This document shows, one piece after another, positions 36,901 through 46,647 of a stretch of 64,000 bases of DNA; the stretch's first letter is position 1; each line of letters starts with the position of its first letter. Under the pieces are notes generated by a model, which saw only the letters and a list, made by a program, of their open reading frames with translations, was not told where the DNA came from and did no database searches. This DNA is from Marthasterias glacialis. Taxonomy: Eukaryota; Echinodermata; Asteroidea; Forcipulatida; Asteriidae. The position numbers and the translations under genes were made by a program. The stretch is taken from the NCBI GenBank assembly GCA_911728455.2, contig OU452226.1:11321498-11385497 (forward strand). Direction: 5' to 3'.

Positions 36901-39900
36901 CAAACTGGCTTCTTGTTACTGTGCACACTCGATAGTCTAGTGGTAAGACATCCACTTTAGAATGGTGGGGGTTGTGGGTTTGAATCCCATCCAAGTAGTA
37001 TACCTATGGATTTTTTTCCACAGGACTTAGGACAATGCTGAAAATTGAGTGCTTATTACACATCAGTGTAGGGTAAAAAATTAAGAGTAACAACCTAATT
37101 ACGAAACAAAATGTAAAATTTGTCATATGACCAGTGTAGTATCTTGCTTGCCAGGAAATACCCTGGGATGTACAAGTTCACTCATTTTGCAACAAAGTGA
37201 CATGGTCTATTCTTTGTCTTGTACCCGGTTTGCACTACCAATCATTTACACTGATTCTCATCAAACAGGGAGGGGCCACACTATTCACCCTTCCAGCTTA
37301 GATCGATTACATTGATTCGATTGAGAGTTCACACAAAAAAAAACAAGTATTTTTATACTTACAGCACCAGCCTTGGCATTAACAACCTCAGTTCCAGCAT
37401 TCTGGATACGATCAGATAACTTCTCCAACTCTTCTTGGGAGAACTGAACAGGGGGCTGAGCCTAACCGATAAAATGCAGAATAAAATAAACAGATCAAGT
37501 CTTTGTAAAATACATGTGTCACATGAGTGCTATGTCTTAGTATTTTTATTGTTTACTAAATCCAATGACATAACCCTTTCATACTTTAGTTCATTTTACT
37601 TCATTTATTAATTTCACAAGATAAAACTAGCTATTAAATTATAAAAAATATTACATAAACAAAATTGCACTAAATGCATACTAAATAATAAGTAGAAAAG
37701 CAACAGCAGAAAAAACACAGAAAGAAAAGACACAGCGATGACAGTGCCTCCTGAAGTATCGCAAAATAGCAGACACAATTACAATCTCGGCCCACTTTCA
37801 TGGCCCTGCTTACCGTAAGCAAAGAATCAACGCTTACAGAAGTAGGGAATTCCGCACTTAAGTCAGCATATTTCACAGGTTAGCGAGGAATTTTTGCTTG
37901 TGCACATGCGAACTTCACGGCTCTAGGCGTTCTTGGCTTACACAACTAGCACAGAACTTCAGTGCTTGCCCTGTAAGTGAAGAATGGTGATCAGAAGCGC
38001 AGAATTCCGGTGTAAGCAGTTCAGCCCAGTTTCTTTATCCTTACTGCAAACTGGAAAATTTCCTTCATCACAACACAAACACAAATGGCTGTATAGAAGT
38101 ATCTAGTCAGAAGGAGATTACAAGATTTTCCATGCAAAACTTTCACTTTTAAAATCCGTCGGAAAATAATCAAAGTGCCCTCACAGTATTTTAGAAGAGT
38201 CCCAAACGTACCTGTGACAGGAGAGGGATGATAGTGATTCCAGAGTGACCTCCAATGACCGGCACAGAGGTAGTTGCTACGTCCAGTCCCTTCAACTCGG
38301 CGACAAACGTGTTTGATCTCACAATGTCCAAAGTGGTCACGCCAAAGATGCGGTTGGGATCGTATACTCCGGCTTTCTTGTAGACCTCAGTGCAGATGGG
38401 GACAGTTGAGTTTACCTGGTGTAGCGCAGTTTAAAAAACATTTCTTTAGAATTCATCCAAAGTATACTAATAGTATGATGCTCAGTTGTGACAACTATGC
38501 ATTATGCATAAATAGTGCGTGCGGGCATAGGAGTTATAATAATAATATTAATAATAGTAATAATAATTATAATAGGTGTTTATAAAGCGCCTTTACAAAA
38601 AGATCAAAGCGCGAGAAACAAAATACATAGACGAGTGTTACAAGAACAGAAATGTTTGAAGAAGTTTCCTGAAGATGGCGGTGGAAGGAGCAATCCTGAT
38701 GTTGATGGGGATAGCGTTCCACAGTTCTATCAAATTCCTTGCATGATCGGTCAGTGAATCACTTGTCTGTGTAGAAAAATTACAACGCTTGGCATGGTGG
38801 CTCAAAGCTGAAACCCAAGTTGCCTGTAAAGATGCCTATATAGGGAACTATCTATACCATAGAGTTAAACCTGACTGCAAAAAGAAAACTAATCCAATCA
38901 TACTGGTAAAAAACAACAATTTCAGAGTTATCTTGGTTCCATTTCTATGGGCAAAACATAATAATAACAATAATACTTAGTTCTTAGCGCATTTTACAAT
39001 AACGTCTCAGTGCACTTTACATTAGTGCCCTGGTCATTGGGCCAATAACATTCCTGTAATCTGTCTCAGCTCCCTGGGGAGCATACAGCCCTGAGCTGCC
39101 ATGGCGCTCCAAAGGCTTTTTTAAACACAATATCAACCTCTACCCTCACAGGTACCCATTTATACTCCTCGGTATAAAGCACCTTGCTCAAGGACACATA
39201 TGTCATGACCAGGATTTGAACCCACACCCCGATGACTTGAGTCCAGTGCACTAGACTGTTGACCATGACACTCTACATGTACACACTTCCAACCCAATAA
39301 TAATGAACCATTTACTTACTGGGTTTGTGATGATCCCCATAATAGCTTTGGGACAGTACTTGGCGGCAGCTTCACTCAGATTTTTGACGATAGAGGCGTT
39401 TGTGTTGAACAGATCATCTCTCGTCATTCCTGAGTGAAAGAAATTATATTGTGAGGGGTTGAAAAGATGGTTTGCAATACAAAAACCTGCTGAAAATCGT
39501 TTGGTTTTAACCAGTTGCTGCCAGGAATCTCCCTTTTTTCCCTGTCCAGCCTGTTAGGATTTTCTCAGATTTGCTGAAATCATTTTTCGTTGAGAGTACC
39601 GCTGGCACAAAGAAACCTTGACTGGACAAAGTCACCAGGTTTTTTGTTTTCTCTGTTGAGAAAATGTCAAATACATGCACAATGAATTGCAAAACCTTGG
39701 CCAAGAGCTACGGTTGAGGATTGGTACTAAATCCTGAACCAACGCTAGATCCCCGGTTCACTCTGACTTACCTCCATTGAGTCGAAATACAAAGAATAAA
39801 CATGATAAACAATGGTGGAAGCCTTGCGATGTCTTGTAATCTCTTCTTGGATCAAAGGACAAAGGTCTGGAATCGGGGATTACACAATAACCCCCACATA

Positions 39901-42900
39901 GGCCTAATGGTTGAAATATTCAAGACAATGTTTCCTGTTTGTGTGGGTGAAACAAAGCGTTACACAGCGTGCGCATGCTCTGTGTATGCTCAGGCCACGA
40001 CCTTTGTTCCAGTATTCCGCTTTTTACACAGTGGTGCGTTTAAACACCGCCCCTTTGCTAGACAATATTTTTGTGTATAGGCGTCATCCGGCATGTGCTG
40101 GTTAAACATTTGTTCCTTTAGATTAAAAGTAATTGAGGACTTATATGGAACTTTTTCATCATTTCGATTTTTGACCTAAGCCTTTACTAACATTTACAAT
40201 GCATACGAGTTGAACAAAATGATAAAGACAATGACTTCGCATTAAATATTGGTAAAACAAGCCTCTCCGGGCTCAAGATTAAGACTTACAAATTTTAATA
40301 GAGGCAGACAAAAGCTATGTTGCTTGTTACTCAGTTACTAATTCACCGTTCCAACTGTTACAATATGTGTACTCTTCAACCTTCCTACTGTCTGCTCACA
40401 GAAAAACCATTTAACACCATCCACTATTGTTTTGAATTAAACCAGCCTGTTATCATAGGTGTCATGCATCTACATACACAATACACACGTCATTGTTTTT
40501 ATCCAGACAGTTCTGTACACAGTTGTGCCATTATAAACAACCTGTGAAGCTAAATGGATTCCAGTGGTCGGTCAACTCATTGGAAAATGTTAGCTAGAGT
40601 GGGAGCTAGGAGGGTTAAAGATTAGATTTTAATGGAAAATAATCAAAGATTTACCAGGTTTCCTTGGTACTCCAGCTGGGATGAGAACCAGTTGACAGCC
40701 CTCTAAGCATTGCTGTAGTTGTTCATTTCCCTGGTAACCAGCAACTTTAGCTGGAGTTTCAATATGACTGAGATCTGCAGCAACACCGGGTGTATTGACC
40801 ACATCAAACAGCGCAAGGCTGCTGATCATTGGGTTATTCTTGAGAAGAAGGGACAATGGCTGGCCGATGCCACCGGCTGCACCAAGAACTGCTACTTTCT
40901 GATTGTCCTGTAAAAAAGAAACAAAAAATAAAAAATCATGCAAGCAACCACTAGAACTAGGCCCTTGGACTTAAGACTAAAGCTATAACAGACCATGTGT
41001 TACTATTAAACGTTTAATACTAGGAAATCTGAGTCTGTACTTTTCTCTTGTTTTTTTAAAATTTTATTTCAATTCTTTGATAATTTAAATTGAATGTATT
41101 TTGCCATTTAGGTATGGAAGATCATGTAATGATGATGATGCAATTAGGTACATTTATAATGCTGAAGAAAAAATAATAATAAAAAAAATTGCAAATTTTA
41201 ATCTATGGTTCCTCGCAACCCTCCTGACTTTGTCTGTTGGACAGATTACAATTATCACAACTGGCTCACAACTAGCCTCTTTAAAACATTACACTAAGGC
41301 TACCTTTGATATTTTTCAATAACTGAGAAACTTTATGAAGTTTTAATCAAAAAACTTGATTGGTAATTAAAAAAGACTAGCTTTAAAGTTCAGTTCTGAT
41401 TATTTTATAAAAATACATTATTTTCAATTTTTTGCTATGCTGATATATAAATAAAGGCATTGGATATTTTACTGGTGTTTTGCTATGCTGATATATAAAT
41501 AAAGGCATTGGATATTTTACCGGTGTTGGTAAAAAAAAATCAGAGTTCAGACAAGTTGGCGGTCGTACAATTTGACTTGAGACAGGCCGTCTGTTGAGAC
41601 AAGTTGTCCATCGAGACAACTCGACGGTCAAATCCGTTGAACCGTAAGACAAGTCGACAGTTGACAGTCGACCGTTCAGACTACTCGATGTGTCGGCCGG
41701 TGGGTTAATTGAGCCGTGCTATGCATGCAAACCTCGGGTGGTTCCGGGCAGACTGAAGCCTAGCTTTGCAGGCAAACTAGGGGTGAATGAGCCCTGTATG
41801 TTTTTTGGGGGGGCGGGGGGGGGGGGGGGGGGGGGCAAAAACTTGAAAAAGGGAATTGGAAAAAAGCGGTCGGAGTTTCTGACGGTCCAACAACCGTCGA
41901 CTTGTCTCAACTGCATAGTCGACTTGTCTTGACCATTGAGTTGTCTGAACTGTCAACCTGTCTCAACGGATGACATTTTCAACGGACGAGTTGTCTTGAG
42001 TCGACTTGTCTGACCGTCGACTTGTCTGACATTCCCCAAACCAACATGACCAACGTCCAATGGGGTGTGGGTAAAAGCCGGAATTGCCTGATCTGCCGGA
42101 ATGGTCGGAACTAAAAGAAAAAAACCTTATTTGTAAGAGATGACCACACAGGCAGTCAGAACTCAATTGAAATTGCTAAAAATATCATTTTGGGTCATAT
42201 TTGCCAACTTAGATTGACGACCAAAACACAGAGCAGGTACCAGACTATGCAACAGACGCACGCAAAATGGCGCTGTATTCGTAATCGGGTAGCAATGCCA
42301 ACGGGCTTTGCAGGTTGGAACTCGCATCGCATTGTATGCAAAGGCCGGAAATTGCAGGTCGGAACTCACATTGCTGTGTCAGCTGATGGGGACTATATCT
42401 AAAGCATCATACGGTGGTCCGAAGTTGCAGGTCGGAACTCTCATTGCGTGAATGCGAAGCCCGGAAATTGCAGATCAGAACTCACATTGCAGTGTAAGCT
42501 GATGGGGGCTGTATCTAAAGCATCATACGGTGGTCCGAAGTTGCAGGTCGGAACTCTCATTGCGTGAATGCGAAGCCCGGAAATTGCAGATCAGAACTCA
42601 CATTGCAGTGTAAGCTGATGGGGGCTGTATCTAAAGCATCATACGGTGGTCCGAAGTTGCAGGTCGGAACTCTCATTGCGTGAATGCGAAGCCCGGAAAT
42701 TGCAGATCAGAACTCACATTGCAGTGTAAGCTGATGGGGGCTGTATCTGAAGCATCATACGGTGGTCCGAAGTTGCAGGTCGGAACTCTCATTGCGTGAA
42801 TGCGAAGCCCGGAAATTGCAGATCAGAACTCACATTGCAGTGTAAGCTGATGGGGGCTGTATCTAAAGCATCATACGGTGGTCCGAAGTTGCAGGTCGGA

Positions 42901-45158
42901 ACTCTCATTGCGTGAATGCGAAGCCCGGAAATTGCAGATCAGAACTCACATTGCTGTGTCAGCTGATGGGGGCTGTATCTAAAGCATCATACGGTGGTCC
43001 GAAGTTGCAGGTCGGAACTCTCATTGCGTGAATGCGAAGCCCGGAAATTGCAGATCAGAACTCACATTGCAGTGTAAGCTGATGGGGGCTGTATCTAAAG
43101 CATCATACGGTGGTCCGAAGTTGCAGGTCGGAACTCTCATTGCGTGAATGCGAAGCCCGGAAATTGCAGATCAGAACTCACATTGCAGTGTAAGCTGATG
43201 GGGGCTGTATCTAAAGCATCATACGGTGGTCCGAAGTTGCAGGTCGGAACTTGCGTTCATATGTTTCAAGTGGGGAATTTTTGAAACTTTGCACGGTGGA
43301 AATACAATATTATTATCTAATCAAGGTAAATAAATCACTTGTTTATTGTGGATTTTAAAATAACTGGTGGTGAAACAAATCAGTGAGGGAAAAGAAAGGA
43401 AAAAAAGAAAGAGGAAGAAAAAATGAACATTCCTGGTTATGTGAGTGACGTCTTCAATCATTTGGTGCTGGATATGTGGCAGGGTGTACCCCCCTCCTCC
43501 TATTGCGTCTTCATTGTGTTCTGGGAATTTCTGGAATTCTTTTGAAGGAGAGTTCCAACCTCCAACTTCCGACCACTGTACGATGCTTTATATATATAGC
43601 CCCCATCAGCTGACACTGCAATGTGCGTTCCGACCTGTAACTTTCAACCACCGTACGATGCTTTAGATATAGCCCCCATCAGCTGACACTGCAATGTGAG
43701 TTCCCAATTGCAATTTCCGGCCTTAGCATTCACGCAGAGCGAGTTCTGACCTGCAAAGCCTGTTTGCATTGCTACCCGATTACGAATACAGTGCCACTTG
43801 CGGTTGCGGTGGTCTGTTGCATAGTCTGGTACCTGCTCTGTGTTTTGGCCATACATAAAAACGGTTTTAGCCGTCAAGCAATCAACACAAACAATACGTC
43901 TAAATATCATGTTTTGGAGTTCCAGGGGCAGGGCAATTCTTTGGCAGACCAGAGTTAAGTGGGTAATTATGACCAAAACTGTTATTTTCTAACTATTAAA
44001 TTGAGTTCTGACTTATTCTGCAGCGATTTATTTTAAAAGTAAAAATTTTTGTTAAGTTCCGACCATTCCGGCAATTCCGACTTTTACCAATTGCCCGTCC
44101 AATGTGGTAAGTAAGGGGCAAAGCCAAAGGAGGAAAAGCTGTCCTGAACTACTCAGTGCATACTCCTAGAACTATGAGGTTCGTTCCGCTATCGTCTCCA
44201 CGAGCCTCATAGAGTGATATGTACAAAATCCTATTCGAAACTTTCTGCCCTTCACGTTTACATGGCTACAGTTCTTTTTTGAAATCAGATCTCGCCAAAA
44301 CTAGGCTCTATGTGTTCTTTCAACTCTGATCGAGCGTTGCACAGGTCCAGAAAATCCACTCCGCAAACTAAAAGTTGTTAAAAAGTGATAAATTCTCACC
44401 GCAAGTTAGATCCCATTCAAACAGTATTGCAACAAATATGGCGACCGGAGTTGCAAAATTAACTGGTATGCTGCTATGCGGTGCGCTGGTCCTATGGGCT
44501 GGTTCCGCGTACCAGTTAATTTACAAATTTGTAAATTAACTGGTACGCGGAACCAGCCCATAGGACCAGCGTACCGCATAGCAGCATACCAGTTAATTTT
44601 GCAACTCCGGTCGCCATATTTGTTGCAATACTGTTTGAATGGGATCTAACTTGCGGTGAGAATTTATCACTTTTTAACAACTTTTAGTTTGCGGAGTGGA
44701 TTTTCTGGACCTGTGCAACGCTCGATCAGAGTTGAAAGAACACATAGAGCCTAGTTTTGGCGAGATCTGATTTCAAAAAAGAACTGTAGCCATGTAAACG
44801 TGAAGGGCAGAAAGTTTCGAATAGGATTTTGTACATATCACTCTATGAGGCTCGTGGAGACGATAGCGGAACGAACCTCATAGTTCTAGGAGTACTCAGT
44901 GCAGTACTAACCATAGATGATCATTCAGATGAATTAAATATTACCATTAAGGAGTACACTTTAGGACTTTAGGAGTGGAACAAAATATCACAAAGTGACT
45001 AAAATTGCCCCCCTTCAAGCTTCATGGACGGGCACCGCCCACAAAATGATAAAAAAAAGAAATGGCTGTCTCGGTTTTACCTTAGCCGACAGAGACAGCA
45101 ATCTTCTCGCCTGGCTTGGCGTTCCAAGCCTCCTAAGAAGTACAAAAGATCCCAGCAT
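33947..45158 (-). CDS. MDH2: Mitochondrial malate dehydrogenase (MDH2), 8 exons, 341 aa
   Basis: MDH2 oxidises malate to oxaloacetate with NAD in the matrix (citric acid cycle, malate-aspartate shuttle). Exons (minus): 45158-45081, 40907-40655, 39429-39320, 38415-38212, 37461-37363, 36530-36480, 36273-36172, 34075-33947; all in phase. Residues 1-26 ([20 protein letters not shown]…) are Arg/Ser/Leu-rich without acids, a typical matrix targeting peptide. The NAD loop GAAGGIG is at 35-41. Substrate-binding arginines lie in VPRKPGMTRDD (Arg108, Arg114) and at Arg180. The catalytic pair is Asp177 (TLDIVRS) and His204 (GGHSG). Human MDH2 is 338 aa, so the model is complete. A minus-strand AATAAA at 33753-33758 lies about 190 bases after the stop. 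Intron 1 (40908-45080) is almost filled with foldback repeats. The start faces STYXL1. Confidence 0.97.
34636..35215 (-). repeat. Dispersed repeat with hairpin terminus, copy 2 (inverted)
   Basis: Reverse-oriented, diverged copy of 36-662, in the last MDH2 intron. The hairpin terminus is at about 34636-34774. The body carries CCCATGGGGAATAG and GTACTCCACGTGCGCG landmarks. Confidence 0.75.
36690..37080 (+). mobile_element. Two tandem tRNA-like SINE copies in MDH2 intron 5
   Basis: About 36690-36850 and 36905-37080 share B-box-like GGTTCAAATCCCACC / GGGTTTGAATCCCATCC, then a CTGTGGATTTTTCC-like block, a CTTAGGA/CTTGAGA block and AGTGTAGGGT. The second copy has an A-box-like TAGTCTAGTGGTAAGA. 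Ends do not form tRNA acceptor stems. Confidence 0.65.
38525..38780 (-). mobile_element. LINE/SINE tail remnant in MDH2 intron 3
   Basis: On the minus strand it ends GCGCTTTGATCTTTTTG…GGCGCTTTATAAACACC and an ATTATTATT-rich tail. This is the same 3' end as the LINE remnant at 780-1045. Confidence 0.6.
38955..39265 (-). mobile_element. tRNA-derived SINE, second good copy, MDH2 intron 3
   Basis: Close relative of 9245-9610: tRNA-like head on the minus strand (GTGCACTGGACTCAAGTC…, GGGTTCAAATCC), TGTCCTTGAGCAAGG, the shared body, and an ATTATTATTATG tail at the left. Confidence 0.85.
39490..40095. repeat. Dispersed repeat, partner of 52690-53275 (inverted)
   Basis: Segments such as GTTCACTCTGACTTACCTCC, CATTGAGTCGAAATACAA and CGCTGGCACAAAGAAACCTT reappear in reverse complement at 52.7-53.3 kb. 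Located in MDH2 intron 2. Here the TAGACCAATCCATT ends are not seen. Confidence 0.7.
41425..41526. repeat. Two direct copies of a 50-base unit
   Basis: The segment containing TGCTATGCTGATATATAAAT…GGCATTGGATATTTTAC is repeated head to tail with one or two changes in the last bases. Confidence 0.85.
41530..42045. repeat. Foldback region built of GACAAGTCGAC-like words with central G run
   Basis: The left half carries GACAAGTTG/GACAAGTCGAC words and the right half the reverse form (GTCGACTTGTC, GAGTTGTCT) many times. Between them lies a G-run segment (41815-41836 region). It looks like a foldback element with degenerate subterminal repeats, in MDH2 intron 1. Confidence 0.65.
42055..44105. mobile_element. 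Foldback DNA transposon remnant with long inverted ends
   Basis: The left terminus (GTCCAATGGGGTGTGGGTAA then CCGGAATGGTCGGAACT) and right terminus (reverse complement, …CGGCAATTCCGACTTTTACC…GTCCAATGTGG) are inverted. The inner zones also match in inverted form (CAGAGCAGGTACCAGACTAT at about 42230 against 43810-43850). The left arm is inflated by a 116-bp tandem array; the right arm has about one and a half units (43555-43730). No transposase frame is seen between the arms. Confidence 0.7.
42400..43250. repeat. Tandem array, 116-bp unit, about 7 full copies
   Basis: The word GAAGTTGCAGGTCGGAACTC recurs at 42421, 42537, 42653, 42769, 42885, 43001 and 43117. A partial copy starts at 43233. Spacing is exactly 116 bases and units differ by few bases. 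It lies in the left arm of the foldback element in MDH2 intron 1. Confidence 0.97.
44161..44894. mobile_element. Near-perfect 734-bp palindrome flanked by 9-bp direct repeats
   Basis: The arms 44161-44527 and 44528-44894 are reverse complements with one mismatch (44483 against 44572) and no spacer. CTCAGTGCA sits directly outside both ends (44152-44160 and 44895-44903), as expected for a target-site duplication. A recent insertion of a foldback or MULE/Merlin-like non-autonomous element is likely. It lies in MDH2 intron 1, so the primary transcript would carry a 367-bp hairpin. It has no coding content. Confidence 0.92.
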
Positions 45159-46647
45159 TTTCGGTGTAAACAAATTCAGCTATCAGCGATACAAATATGC
45201 TAAAAGATGATGCTAATATCGGGAAAAAACACGTGAAAGTCGGAGGTATTCGACTCGTCTGCGACCACAACCGGCGAAAAAGTTCAGAGAAAGGTCAAGT
45301 TGCACGATCAGCTAAGTAGTGTCACCGCGCAGTCGCAAAAGCAATGTCATTACCCACAACGCACCACACCGGAAGTAAGGATTCTCCTTGGCAACTCATA
45401 ACGCGGAAGTGAAGAAAGCAGACGACAAGCAGGCCGGCCAGAGTGCTTAATCCTTCCCTTTCTCTGGAGTGAAACTTTGGTAAATTTCTTAAAAAAATGT
45501 TTAATCATAAATTTATTTTCAACATGGTCTTGGATTCTTGGAGAAATTGCTTTAAATTAGGTTTTAAGTTCGTCCACAGACTATGAATTATCGCAGACGC
45601 AGCTAAGTAAAAAGTAAACTCGAAGTCGAAGTTTATGATGAATGATGTTGACTGAATGATCGCTACACTAACTACATTATCTACGCTCCTCTGCAGAGTA
45701 CAGGAATATGTCGGGGGGGGGGTAATAAAGGAAAACAACAACAACAAAGGGGGTGTTAAACCTTACACTTACAGTGATTTACTGAATGACTTTCCGGTAC
45801 AAAAACTTTGTGTAAACACGTCTAAAAAAAAAAATGTCAGTTTTTTGTTCAAGAAATAAGCCGTCTCCTTGCAGCTCAGAAATCTGCAGCCTTGCAGCAG
45901 CAGCAGTCAACTCAGACCGTACCATTGTGCTTTTTACTTTTTAGGAAACTTTATTAAGCCGGGAAACTGTATAGCATCCTCTTTTTTGACGAGTACACGA
46001 CTAGCCGACATTAAATACAAGGTATAAAATTAACAGATTTTTCAATCACATCCTGATAGTGGAGAGGAAACGAATCCGCGCTACTAACAAACACGCTACG
46101 GGTTTGAATCGTTTTATTAAATAAAATTCATCAAAAAAGTAAGAATATTCTTCTTTTTTCATTTCCATGGTCTAGTTAGTAATAGTAGTATACTATTACT
46201 AGTATTAGGCCTCACTTCTTCTTTTTCTGATTTGTGGCCACCGGGGATTGAAAAGGAAAAAAGTCCAAAATTGTACGTAGTCTCATTCCCATCTCATGAA
46301 TACGAAGTCACAACTAACGTTAGTCAAGGTAACATTTCTATGTCCAAAAAACCAGTCACTGTGCATGTCCAGTACCATTGCAGCTTTATAACCTCTACTC
46401 ATAGAAAGCCGGTGCTGGCAAAATATCCATTGCCTAATATGAAAAAACAAATTGTGTTCTGTTCATCGTATTAAAAAAAAAATTGATAAAATAAAATTAC
46501 TTGTTGGAAATTGCTTACCAACCAAAATAACATATGGTGTAAATGCAAATAAAAATTGTTAATGGCTTCACCTTTTTAAAACAAATTTCTTTCTTTTTCT
46601 CTAGTGCGTCATTAGTGAAAGCCCTGCATACATTGGCTGCTCGCAAC
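45159..46647. promoter_or_regulatory. Head-to-head MDH2 / STYXL1 promoter region
   Basis: It separates two divergent start codons. Two ETS/GABP-type motifs, ACCGGAAGT (45368-45376) and GCGGAAGTG (45403-45411), are typical of shared TATA-less housekeeping promoters. A possible STYXL1 non-coding exon ends at a GTAAAT donor near 45479 and would splice to the acceptor at 46603-46604. Transcription start sites are not visible directly. Confidence 0.45.

Noticed and set aside
42400..43250. CRISPR array
   Set aside because: The 116-bp units are contiguous with no unique spacers, in an animal intron.
42163..43976. Open frames in the 116-bp array and its inverted partner
   Set aside because: Repeat-derived, with no start context or conservation.
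44995..45210. 71-codon plus-strand frame
   Set aside because: Antisense to MDH2 exon 1.
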